Shown: piece by piece, positions 41,790 to 49,204 of the stretch | How positions within the stretch are numbered: the first letter of the stretch is position 1 | How the letters are laid out: each line of letters starts with the position of its first letter | NCBI GenBank assembly: GCA_014656175.1 | Contig: BNBX01000012.1 | Location: 124,001 to 188,000 of the forward strand | DNA: 64,000 nucleotides | From: Streptomyces werraensis | Lineage (GTDB): Bacteria; Actinomycetota; Actinomycetes; Streptomycetales; Streptomycetaceae | Reading direction: 5' to 3' | The notes under the pieces: generated by a model | Database searches by the model: none | The model's input: only the letters and a program-made list of their open reading frames with translations | Told to the model about the DNA's origin: nothing | Position numbers and translations under genes: made by a program

Positions 41790-42499
41790 GCGGGGTTCCT
41801 CCCGGACGTGCTTGCAGATGCGTTGTGGGAAATCTTGGGGATGAACGTCGTGCAGACGCCGTCGCCGTGCGCGATCGTCGCCAGCCGCTGTACGTGAGTA
41901 CCGAGGAGCTCGGCGAAAAATTCCGTCTCGGCCTCGCACAGCTGCGGGAACTGTTCGGCGGCGTGGGCGACCGGGCAGTGGTGCTGGCAGAGCTGCTCGC
42001 CGACCGGTGCGCTGCGCGCGGTCGCAGCGTACCCGTCCGCGCTCAGCGCCTTGGCCAGGGCCTCCGTGCGCTGCTCCGGCGGTACGGCCTCGACGGCCTT
42101 GCGGTAGGCGCCCGCCTGGGCGGCGATACGGGCCCGGGCGAACGCGGCGATGGCGTCGCTGCCGCCCTCCCGCTCGCCGATCCAGCGCAGCGCGTCCACC
42201 GCGAGCTTGTCGTAGGACTGGTCGAAGGCGTCCCGGCCGCAGTCGGTCAGGGCGAACACCTTGGCCGGACGTCCGCGCGAGCGCGTGCCGTAGACCCGCC
42301 GGTCGCGGGCCTCCACGACGTTGTCCGCGGCCAGGGCGTCGAGGTGGCGGCGCACGGCCGCCTGGGTGAGCTTCAGCCGCCCGGCCAGTTCGGCGACGGT
42401 CGACGGGCCGTGGTCCAGGATGGAGCGGGCGACGCGGTTGCGGGTGGACCGCTCACCGGTTGCCAGATCCTCGTGGGACGCCTCGCCAACGTTTTTCAC
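41786..42499 (-). CDS. sufR: SufR-type Fe-S-sensing transcriptional repressor
   Basis: A 237-residue regulator heading the suf operon. Winged helix (residues about 15-75: VARSILDHGPSTVAELAG, TQAAVRRHLDALAADNVVEA) and a C-terminal cysteine motif in EQLCQHHCPVAHAAEQ and QFPQLCEAE that can hold a [4Fe-4S] cluster. GTG 42499, reading KNVGEASHEDL next, is chosen because it matches the start I recall for relatives and directly follows the operator; the ATG at 42535 would put coding into the operator. No Shine-Dalgarno, so the transcript is probably leaderless. Cluster-bound SufR is expected to repress the operon. Confidence 0.88.
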   Translation of the reverse strand: MKNVGEASHEDLATGERSTRNRVARSILDHGPSTVAELAGRLKLTQAAVRRHLDALAADNVVEARDRRVYGTRSRGRPAKVFALTDCGRDAFDQSYDKLAVDALRWIGEREGGSDAIAAFARARIAAQAGAYRKAVEAVPPEQRTEALAKALSADGYAATARSAPVGEQLCQHHCPVAHAAEQFPQLCEAETEFFAELLGTHVQRLATIAHGDGVCTTFIPKISHNASASTSGRNPA

Positions 42500-42512
42500 A
42501 ACGCCATTGTTG
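42499..42512. promoter_or_regulatory. SufR operator CAAC-N6-GTTG
   Basis: CAACGCCATTGTTG is a perfect match to the CAAC-N6-GTTG operator reported, as I recall, for SufR in cyanobacteria and S. avermitilis. Its last base is the first of the sufR GTG. On the minus strand AACAAT lies where the -10 of a leaderless transcript would be, with TTGCCC 19 bases upstream of it. Confidence 0.8.
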
Positions 42513-42565
42513 CGTAATTCTTCGGAGCCGGGCAAGCCGCGCCCGGACGGCCCACAGTGCCTTGC

Positions 42566-42584
42566 ATCACTTAGGCATACCTAA
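42566..42584. promoter_or_regulatory. DtxR/DmdR1-type iron box candidate
   Basis: The 19 bases ending in TTAGGCATACCTAA match the DtxR-family consensus TTAGGTTAGGCTAACCTAA at 13 positions, with both inner half-sites intact. It is 67 bases upstream of sufR and about 200 bases before the ABC transporter gene on the other side. Iron control of suf would fit. Confidence 0.5.
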
Positions 42585-42788
42585 TCTGACCTGCGGAAAC
42601 GATCTTTGATCGATCGGACGGGCACCGGCCGGAGCACCCCGCCGGCCCCGCCCGCACCCCCTCCGACCGGCGCACTTGCCGTTCTGAAGCACATCCGGGA
42701 CGGTCCGCGCAAGACCGCGTCTCCCGTCCCGCCGGCTTCCCGCACCCCCGGGCCTGGGCCCCCCGGAAGCTCCCTAGACTCATGACCC

Positions 42789-43712
42789 ATGCGAAGTGAG
42801 CCCGTGGTCCAGGTGCAGTCCCTGGTGAAGCGGTACGGCACGAAGACCGCGGTGGACGGCCTCGACCTGGCGGCCCAGCAGGGCGTGACCGCCGTGCTCG
42901 GCCCCAACGGAGCGGGCAAGACGACCACGGTCGAGATCTGCGAGGGGTACCGGCGGCCGGACTCCGGCACGGTGCGCGTCCTGGGTCTCGACCCGGTCCG
43001 CGAGTCGGCGGCGCTGCGGCCCCGCGTCGGCGTGATGCTCCAGTCCGGAGGCGTGTACGCGGGGGCGCGGGCGGACGAGATGCTGCGCCACGTGGCGAAG
43101 CTGCACGCGCGTCCGCTGGACGTGGACGCGCTGATCGAGCGCCTGGGTCTCGGCTCCTGCGGCCGTACGTCCTACCGGCGGCTGTCCGGCGGGCAGCAGC
43201 AGCGGCTCGCGCTGGCGATGGCCGTGGTGGGCCGCCCGGAGCTGGTGTTCCTGGACGAGCCGACCGCCGGCCTCGACCCGCAGGCCCGGCACGCCACCTG
43301 GGACCTGGTCCGCGACCTGCGCGACGACGGCGTCTCCGTCGTCCTCACCACGCACCACATGGACGAGGCCGAGCAGCTCGCCGACGACGTGGCGATCATC
43401 GACGCCGGCCGGGTCGTCGCCCAGGGCTCCCCCGAGGAGCTGTGCCGGGGTGGCGCCGAGAACACCCTGCGTTTCTCCGGGCGGCCGGGGCTGGACGTGG
43501 CGTCCCTGCTGAAGGCGCTGCCCTCGGACGCGTCGGCCGCCGAGGTGACTCCGGGCTCGTACCGGGTCACCGGCAAGGTCGACCCGCAGCTGCTCGCCAC
43601 GGTGACCTCCTGGTGCGCGCAGCACGGCGTGCTGCCGGACCGCATCTCGGTGGAGCGCCACACCCTCGAAGACGTCTTTTTGGAGCTGACCGGCAAGGAG
43701 CTGCGTTCGTGA
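42789..43712 (+). CDS. ABC exporter ATPase (DrrA-like)
   Basis: A 307-residue ATPase. Walker A GPNGAGKTTT, signature YRRLSGGQQQRLALAM, Walker B LVFLDEPTAGLDP, H-loop in VLTTHHMDEAE. The C-terminal about 80 residues (GAENTLRFSGRPG...) are the extra domain of drug/lipid exporters. TAGACT 42775-42780 sits 8 bases before ATG, so the mRNA may be leaderless. Coupled by GTGA to the permease. Confidence 0.9.
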   Translation: MRSEPVVQVQSLVKRYGTKTAVDGLDLAAQQGVTAVLGPNGAGKTTTVEICEGYRRPDSGTVRVLGLDPVRESAALRPRVGVMLQSGGVYAGARADEMLRHVAKLHARPLDVDALIERLGLGSCGRTSYRRLSGGQQQRLALAMAVVGRPELVFLDEPTAGLDPQARHATWDLVRDLRDDGVSVVLTTHHMDEAEQLADDVAIIDAGRVVAQGSPEELCRGGAENTLRFSGRPGLDVASLLKALPSDASAAEVTPGSYRVTGKVDPQLLATVTSWCAQHGVLPDRISVERHTLEDVFLELTGKELRS

Positions 43713-44479
43713 CGGCCACCGGGACCTACTCTCCGCAGCCGGGCGCGGCGCCGCTGGCCCGCATGATCGCCGCGCAGGCGGTCCTCGAGACGAGGATGCT
43801 GCTGCGCAACGGCGAGCAGCTGCTGCTCACCGTGATCATCCCCACCCTGCTGCTGGTGCTGTTCAGCACCGTCGACGTGGTGGACACCGGTGAGGGCGCG
43901 GCGGTGGACTTCCTCGCGCCCGGCGTCCTCGCGCTCGCGGTGATGTCGACCGCGTTCACCGGGCAGGCCATCGCGACCGGCTTCGAGCGCCGCTACGGCG
44001 TGCTGAAGCGGCTCGCCGCCTCCCCGCTGCCGCGCTGGGGCCTGATGACCGCCAAGACGCTGTCGGTGCTGGTCACCGAGGTGCTCCAGGTGGTCCTGCT
44101 GACGGTGATCGCGCTGATGCTCGGCTGGGACCCGCAGGGCGGAGCCCTCGCGGTGGTCACGCTGCTGGCGCTGGGCACGGCCGCCTTCTCCGGGCTCGGT
44201 CTCCTCATGGCCGGCACGCTCAAGGCGGAGGCGACCCTCGCCGCCGCCAACCTGGTCTTCCTGCTGCTGCTCGTCGGCGGCGGGGTCGTCGTGCCGCTGG
44301 ACAAGTTCCCCGAGGCGGCGCAGGACGTGCTCGGCCTGCTGCCCGTCGCCGCGCTGTCGGAGGGCCTGCGGGACGTGCTCCAGCACGGTGCCGGGATGCC
44401 CTGGGCCGACCTGGGGATCCTCACCGCGTGGGCGGTCGCGGGACTCGCGGCGGCCGGCGCGTTCTTCCGCTGGGAGTAG
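43709..44479 (+). CDS. ABC-2 type transporter permease
   Basis: A 256-residue membrane protein with six helices, among them LLLTVIIPTLLLVLFSTVDV and APGVLALAVMSTAFTGQAI, the ABC-2 exporter form (DrrB-like). GTG 43709 lies in the ATPase stop. The pair may export a drug or lipid; its position beside ctaA is conserved in Streptomyces as I recall, so a role in respiratory membrane building has been guessed but is unproven. Confidence 0.88.
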   Translation: MTATGTYSPQPGAAPLARMIAAQAVLETRMLLRNGEQLLLTVIIPTLLLVLFSTVDVVDTGEGAAVDFLAPGVLALAVMSTAFTGQAIATGFERRYGVLKRLAASPLPRWGLMTAKTLSVLVTEVLQVVLLTVIALMLGWDPQGGALAVVTLLALGTAAFSGLGLLMAGTLKAEATLAAANLVFLLLLVGGGVVVPLDKFPEAAQDVLGLLPVAALSEGLRDVLQHGAGMPWADLGILTAWAVAGLAAAGAFFRWE

Positions 44480-44543
44480 GTGCGTGATGACCGGGACCGA
44501 CCCTCGTGAAAGCGTGCACAAGCGGCGGCCTACGATGGGACGC

Positions 44544-45560
44544 GTGCCAAACGTGACCCGCGCCGACGCCCAGGCGGCCCTGCGTAACCCGCTCGCCTTC
44601 ATCGCCGCCCGCTGGACCCCGGACCCCCGGACCGTCCGCCGCGCGGCCCTCGCCGCGCTCGTGATGTCGGTGGTCATCGTGGTCACCGGCGGCGCGGTGC
44701 GGCTGACCGGCTCCGGACTGGGCTGCCCGACCTGGCCCAAGTGCACCGAGGACTCGCTCACCACCACCAGCGAGATGGGCCTGCACGGCGTCATCGAGTT
44801 CGGCAACCGCCTGCTGACCTACGTGCTCTGCGCCGCCGTCGGCTGGGCGATCGTCGCCGCGCGCTCGCAGAAGCCGTACCGGCGCAGCCTCACCCTGCTG
44901 GGCTGGACGCAGTTCTGGATCGTGATGGGCAACGCCGTCCTCGGCGGCATCGTGGTGCTGGTCGGCCTGAACCCGTACACGGTCGCGGCGCACTTCCTGC
45001 TGTCCTCGGCGCTGATCGCGGTCGCCACGGTGATGTGGCAGCGCACCCGCGAGGGCGACGCCGAGCCGCGTCCGCTGGTCGGCAAGGCCGTGCAGCAGCT
45101 GGTGTGGTTCCTGGTGGCCGCGTCCGTGCTGCTGATCGCGGCCGGCACGGTGGTCACCGGAGCGGGCCCGCACGCGGGTGACTCCAGCGAGGTCCCGCGG
45201 ATGCCGCTGGACTGGGAGACGGTCACCAAGCTGCACGCCGTGCTGGCGTGGATCGTGGTGACCCTGACCTTCGCCCTGTGGTTCGTGCTGAAGGCCGTCG
45301 ACGCCCCCAAGGAGCCACTGGCCCGTACCCGTGAGCTGTTCCTGATCCTGCTGGCGCAGGGCGTGATCGGCTACGTGCAGTACTTCACCGACCTGCCCGA
45401 GGTCCTGGTCGGCGCGCACATGTTCGGCTCGTGCGTGATGTGGATCTGGGTGCTGCGCGTCCTGCTGTCCCTCCGGGAGCGCCCCGGGCCGGCCCCGCAG
45501 CCGTCGGCCGTCCCGGCTCAGGAACCGGCCACCAGCGCGTCGATCGCCGGCCCCAGGTAA
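44544..45560 (+). CDS. ctaA: heme A synthase
   Basis: A 338-residue membrane enzyme that oxidises heme O to heme A for cytochrome c oxidase. Eight helices; GGAVRLTGSGLGCPTWPKC after helix 1, GLHGVIEFGNRLLTY with heme-ligand His, and KLHAVLAWIVV. The GTG at 44544 is preferred because TACGAT (44531-44536) is a good -10 seven bases before it, giving a leaderless mRNA; ATG 44535 inside that -10 is the alternative. Its end overlaps the convergent nucleotidyltransferase gene by 43 bases. Confidence 0.88.
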   Translation: MPNVTRADAQAALRNPLAFIAARWTPDPRTVRRAALAALVMSVVIVVTGGAVRLTGSGLGCPTWPKCTEDSLTTTSEMGLHGVIEFGNRLLTYVLCAAVGWAIVAARSQKPYRRSLTLLGWTQFWIVMGNAVLGGIVVLVGLNPYTVAAHFLLSSALIAVATVMWQRTREGDAEPRPLVGKAVQQLVWFLVAASVLLIAAGTVVTGAGPHAGDSSEVPRMPLDWETVTKLHAVLAWIVVTLTFALWFVLKAVDAPKEPLARTRELFLILLAQGVIGYVQYFTDLPEVLVGAHMFGSCVMWIWVLRVLLSLRERPGPAPQPSAVPAQEPATSASIAGPR

Positions 45561-46246
45561 CCCCTCACCAGCACGGCACGCCGGCTCGGGTCGGCGGCGA
45601 CAGCCCCGCCGTACCGGCGTGCGCGGACGTCCTCGACGACCTCCTCGGGCGCGCCGAGGCCGGGCAGCACGTCCAGCGCCTCCCGCTTGCTGATCAGACG
45701 GCCCTCCCGGAGGGTGACGGTGGCCCGCGCGAAGGTCAGCAGGCCCAGGTCGACCCACACGTCCCGGGTCCAGAGGTCCGCCCTGTCCACCATGGGCCGC
45801 CAGTAGTCGCGCTGGTCCCGCAGCACGAACGCGGCGAGCTCACCGTCCGGCACCGGCGGCAGGAGGTCCGCGGGCGGCGCGCCGCGCAGCACCCGGCCCG
45901 ACGTGTGCAGCTCGGTCCGGGTGACGGGGGTGACGGGACGCCGCAGCAGCCGCTCGTGCGCCCAGGTGAGGTGGCGCCGCTCCGAGTCGGCGGCCGTGTC
46001 CGGGCTCAGGTACGTGCAGTGGAGTCCGCCCGCGAGCGGTTCGGCGCGCAGCCGGTTGTGCAGGACGGCCACCCGCCACACGGCGCCGGGGCCCGGCGGA
46101 TGCGGCAGGACGGCGATCAGGTCGAGGTCGCTGCGGCCCTCCACGTAGTCGCCGGCGGCCAGGGAGCCGTGTGCCCACACGGCGAGCGGGGAGAGGGGCG
46201 CGAGCCCGGCGAGGAAGCGGCCGAGCAGGGCGTCGGTCTGCTGCAT
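45518..46246 (-). CDS. nucleotidyltransferase-domain protein (AadA-like)
   Basis: A 242-residue protein. The NT motif HGSLAAGDYVEGRSDLDL gives Gly-Ser and Asp-x-Asp for metal and nucleotide binding. The C-terminal helical part is like aminoglycoside 3''-adenylyltransferase (AadA) and its uncharacterised relatives. Without the key helix pattern of true AadA I would not infer antibiotic resistance. ATG 46246 follows GGGGGAGA; it starts 11 codons inside the longest open frame. Confidence 0.75.
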   Translation of the reverse strand: MQQTDALLGRFLAGLAPLSPLAVWAHGSLAAGDYVEGRSDLDLIAVLPHPPGPGAVWRVAVLHNRLRAEPLAGGLHCTYLSPDTAADSERRHLTWAHERLLRRPVTPVTRTELHTSGRVLRGAPPADLLPPVPDGELAAFVLRDQRDYWRPMVDRADLWTRDVWVDLGLLTFARATVTLREGRLISKREALDVLPGLGAPEEVVEDVRARRYGGAVAADPSRRAVLVRGYLGPAIDALVAGS

Positions 46247-46291
46247 CCGGCCAGTCTCCCCCCGCCCGCTCCCCCGCACGGCGTCTTCCGG

Positions 46292-47398
46292 TCAGCTCAG
46301 CCCGTACACCCGTGCCGCGTTGCCTGAGGCGATCATCGTGGCGACGCGCCGGGCGTCGTCCAGGGACCAGGCCCCCTCGGAGACCCAGCCGCCGAGGACC
46401 CGGGCGAGGGCCTCGCGGAAGAGGTGGGCGCCGACGACGTGCAGCTCGGGCAGGCCGCGGGCGCCGCTGGAGAAGAGGATCTTGCCGAAGGGGGCCAGCT
46501 CCAGCACCTCCGCGAGGACGGTCGCCGCGCGGGCGCCGGTGCGGACCAGGGCGGCGCCGCAGTCGGCGTAGACGTGCGGGAAGACGCCCGCGAGATGGGC
46601 GGCGTGCCGGTGGTACGGGTAGCCGTGCAGCAGCACCAGGTCGGTGCCGAGCCCGGCGGTGGCCCGGACGAAGTCGGAGAGCAGCACCGGGTCGGTGCGG
46701 TCGACGCGCGCGCCCGGGGCGCCCAGCCCGGCGTGCAGCTGGAGCGGCAGTCCCGAGGCGACGGCGATCCACAGCAGATGGCGCAGAAGCACCGGGTCGG
46801 TCAGCCGGTCCCCCGCGCCGCGCGCGGCCAGCCAGCGTCCGGCCGCGCCGCGCACCGCCCCCGCCTCGGGCGGCTCGGGGGCGAGCGCGAGACCGTGGCG
46901 CAGTCCGGCGACGGAGGTGAAGGCGACGGCGTGCGCGGCGGCGCCGTGCACCGACTCGGCGAGATTGGCGAGGAAGGACTCCACGGTGCCGGAGGTGTCG
47001 GCGACCTGTTCGGCGAGCTGCTCCAGGCGGACGATCTCGTGCGCCTCGGCCTGGCCGGCGCGGGCCAGCTCGCCGGGGTCGGTGAGGTCGCCGGGCAGGC
47101 CGGTGTCGACGAGGTAGGCGGTGATGCCGCTGCCGCGCAGCAGCCGGCGGCCCGCCTCGGCCGTGCCCAGCTCACGGCGGCGGGCGAGATAGCGGGCCGG
47201 CGTGCAGTGCGGTTCCAGGCCGAGCAGCGGCGGGCACCAGCGGCGTACCGCGAACCCGGTCTGGGTGTCGAAGAGGGTGGTGCCGGGCGCCGGCGGTCCC
47301 TCGGTACGGGCCAGCTGGGCCTCGAACGTGCCGAGGCCCAGCTCCGTGCGCAGTACGCCGTGGCAGTACTGGTCCACGAGGGACGGCGGGTCGATCAT
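46292..47398 (-). CDS. amidohydrolase-related (TIM-barrel) hydrolase
   Basis: A 368-residue protein of the Amidohydrolase_2 kind. VDQYCHGV (metal His region), PLQLHAGLGAPG, VLLHGYPYHRHAAHLAG and YADCGAAL mark successive barrel strands. Metal ligands are Cys/His-poor at the N-terminus (DQYCHG in place of DxHxH), so the first metal site is atypical. It resembles glutamine-synthetase-associated and guanidinobutyrase-like amidohydrolases of actinobacteria. ATG 47398 has GGAG upstream. Substrate unknown. Confidence 0.75.
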   Translation of the reverse strand: MIDPPSLVDQYCHGVLRTELGLGTFEAQLARTEGPPAPGTTLFDTQTGFAVRRWCPPLLGLEPHCTPARYLARRRELGTAEAGRRLLRGSGITAYLVDTGLPGDLTDPGELARAGQAEAHEIVRLEQLAEQVADTSGTVESFLANLAESVHGAAAHAVAFTSVAGLRHGLALAPEPPEAGAVRGAAGRWLAARGAGDRLTDPVLLRHLLWIAVASGLPLQLHAGLGAPGARVDRTDPVLLSDFVRATAGLGTDLVLLHGYPYHRHAAHLAGVFPHVYADCGAALVRTGARAATVLAEVLELAPFGKILFSSGARGLPELHVVGAHLFREALARVLGGWVSEGAWSLDDARRVATMIASGNAARVYGLS

Positions 47399-47482
47399 CT
47401 CCGGGCTCTCCCCGTGTGGACGCTGGCGCTGCCTACACGTCCTAACGGGTGAACCGGGAAAGAGGTGTTGCCCGTGGGGCGG

Positions 47483-47815
47483 TCAGTCGTTGGAGGGGCC
47501 GCCGACCTGGATGCCCGCCATGCGGCTCCACTCGTACGGGCCGGTCCTCACCTTGGCGGCGAAGTCGCCGTCGAACTGCTCGCGCACGGTGATGCCCGCC
47601 TTCTCGACGGCCAGCCGGGCGATCTCCATGGAGGGCGCGTGGACGTCCCCCCAGGCGCCGTCCTCACCGACGAGGACGATGCGGGCGCCGCGCTGTCCGA
47701 GGTACTCCACGTGTCCCTCGGCGCCGCCGTGCTCCTTGGCGTAGCCGCCGATCCGCTTGGCGAGCCGGGCCGCCTTCTGCCCGTCCTTCGGGTCCACCTG
47801 CTGCGTGTCTGCCAT
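47483..47815 (-). CDS. small conserved actinobacterial protein
   Basis: A 110-residue protein with no recognised domain. VDPKDGQKAARLAKRIGGYA, HVEYLGQRGARIVLVGEDG and IARLAVEKAGITVREQFD suggest a small alpha/beta fold. It lies between the amidohydrolase and ctaB, an arrangement I recall in Streptomyces. ATG 47815 chosen; an upstream open frame to 47902 lacks bias. Function unknown. Confidence 0.75.
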   Translation of the reverse strand: MADTQQVDPKDGQKAARLAKRIGGYAKEHGGAEGHVEYLGQRGARIVLVGEDGAWGDVHAPSMEIARLAVEKAGITVREQFDGDFAAKVRTGPYEWSRMAGIQVGGPSND

Positions 47816-47909
47816 GAGCAGGATGCTACCGACGGGTAGACCGAACGGCGACGGGCGGGGTCCGTGGCCTTGGCCACGTGCCCCGCCCGTCGGCGTACGC
47901 ATGCGGGTC

Positions 47910-48863
47910 TCAGCGCAGGAAGGGATCCACCGCGATGGCGACGAAGAGCAGCGAGACGTAGGTGATGGACCAGTGGAAGAGGCGCATCTCCTTGAGCTTG
48001 GCGCCCGTCACCTCGGCCTTGGCGCGGTTCAGCAGCGCGTGCGCCTCCCACAGCCACCAGCCGCCGGCCGCCAGGGCGACCGCGGTGTAGAACCAGCCGG
48101 TGTAGCCCATCGGGGTGAGCAGCAGCGACACGCCGACCATCACCCAGCTGTAGACGACGATCTGCTTGGCGACCGCCTTGTTGCCGGCGACGACCGGCAG
48201 CATCGGCACGCCCACGCGCGCGTAGTCCTCCTTCACCTTCATGGACAGCGGCCAGTAGTGCGGCGGCGTCCAGAAGAAGATGACGAGGAAGAGGACGACC
48301 GGGGCCCAGGACATCGAGTTGGTGACGGCGGACCAGCCGATCAGCACCGGCATGCAGCCGGCGATGCCGCCCCACACGATGTTCTGCGCCGTGCGGCGCT
48401 TGAGGATCATCGTGTAGACGACGACGTAGAAGAGGAGCGCGCCGAGGGACAGCCAGGCGGACAGCCAGTTGACGGTCAGGCCGAACAGCAGCGTGGAGAC
48501 GACCGCCAGGGTGATGCCGAAGACCAGGGCCTCGCGCGGGCTGACCATGCCGGTCACCAGCGGCCGCTGCGAGGTGCGGTCCATCAGCGCGTCGATGTCG
48601 CGGTCGATGTACATGTTGAGCGCGTTGGCGCCGCCGGCCGACAGGTAGCCGCCGACGCACGTCAGCAGCACGAGCGTCAGGTCGGGCACGCCCTGCTGCG
48701 CCAGGAACATCACCGGGACGGTGGTGATGAGCAGCAGTTCGATGATCCGCGGCTTGGTGAGAGCCACGAATGCCGTCACACGGGCCCGGAACGGCCGATG
48801 CGCAGGGCTCTGACTCGTCCCCAAAACCCCCGCCGGGCGGGATTCAACGGCCGTCACGCACAC
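47910..48863 (-). CDS. ctaB: protoheme IX farnesyltransferase (heme O synthase)
   Basis: A 317-residue UbiA-family membrane enzyme adding farnesyl to heme B, the step before ctaA. NALNMYIDRDIDALMDRT is the first Asp-rich prenyl-diphosphate site, and the second site region is LFYVVVYTMILKRRT with WGGIAGCMPVLIGW. Nine helices. GTG 48863 gives the start I recall for the S. coelicolor enzyme; GTG 48857 with AGGGG upstream is nearly as good. It faces away from tkt. Confidence 0.92.
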   Translation of the reverse strand: MCVTAVESRPAGVLGTSQSPAHRPFRARVTAFVALTKPRIIELLLITTVPVMFLAQQGVPDLTLVLLTCVGGYLSAGGANALNMYIDRDIDALMDRTSQRPLVTGMVSPREALVFGITLAVVSTLLFGLTVNWLSAWLSLGALLFYVVVYTMILKRRTAQNIVWGGIAGCMPVLIGWSAVTNSMSWAPVVLFLVIFFWTPPHYWPLSMKVKEDYARVGVPMLPVVAGNKAVAKQIVVYSWVMVGVSLLLTPMGYTGWFYTAVALAAGGWWLWEAHALLNRAKAEVTGAKLKEMRLFHWSITYVSLLFVAIAVDPFLR

Positions 48864-49204
48864 CCCTACAGAGACATCCCAGCGAGCCGTTCCCTGTGAA
48901 GTGCGGGTAAAGGCTCGCGCGTACCACGCCACTCTAGACGTTGCCCAGACCCCGGCATTCGCGGGGGTCCGGTCGTGTTGGCGGACCCCTCTCCGAGGTG
49001 CGTCCCGAAGCTCGATTGAGCACGCGGATGAGCGGCTCCGTATTCATCTGCCGAATGCGGAAACTCACCGGTCAGGAGGCGCATCCCGGAGAGTGCCCGC
49101 ACTCTGGAACGACCCGGAAAAAGGCGCGTCCTACGGGGGTAGGCTCGACCACGCCGGTGGGCAGTCACCGGCATCCGACATGTGGAGAGGAGCCCTGACT
49201 CAGG
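48864..49204. other. divergent ctaB/tkt control region
   Basis: 341 bases with no gene. For ctaB, TAGAGT (minus strand, about 48930-48936) is a possible -10. GACCCCGG (48967-48975 region) and CGGGGGTC form a hairpin. For tkt, GGAAC (49106-49110) with CGTC 16 bases on (49127-49130) looks like an ECF-sigma promoter, and TAGGCT (49140-49145) could serve a vegetative one. GAGGAG lies before the tkt GTG. Confidence 0.45.
49106..49130 (+). promoter_or_regulatory. ECF-type promoter candidate for tkt
   Basis: GGAAC-N16-CGTC, the generic pattern of group-IV sigma factors such as SigE or SigR relatives, 75 bases upstream of the tkt start. Confidence 0.35.

Noticed and set aside
41786..42535. ATG start of sufR at 42535
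   Set aside because: It would put the coding region across the CAAC-N6-GTTG operator, and no ribosome site lies before it.
44535..44543. ATG at 44535 as the ctaA start
   Set aside because: It lies within the good -10 TACGAT; the GTG at 44544 gives a leaderless start, although the ATG cannot be fully excluded.
45518..46246. Aminoglycoside resistance gene aadA
   Set aside because: Only the nucleotidyltransferase motif is shared; similarity elsewhere is not strong enough to claim resistance.
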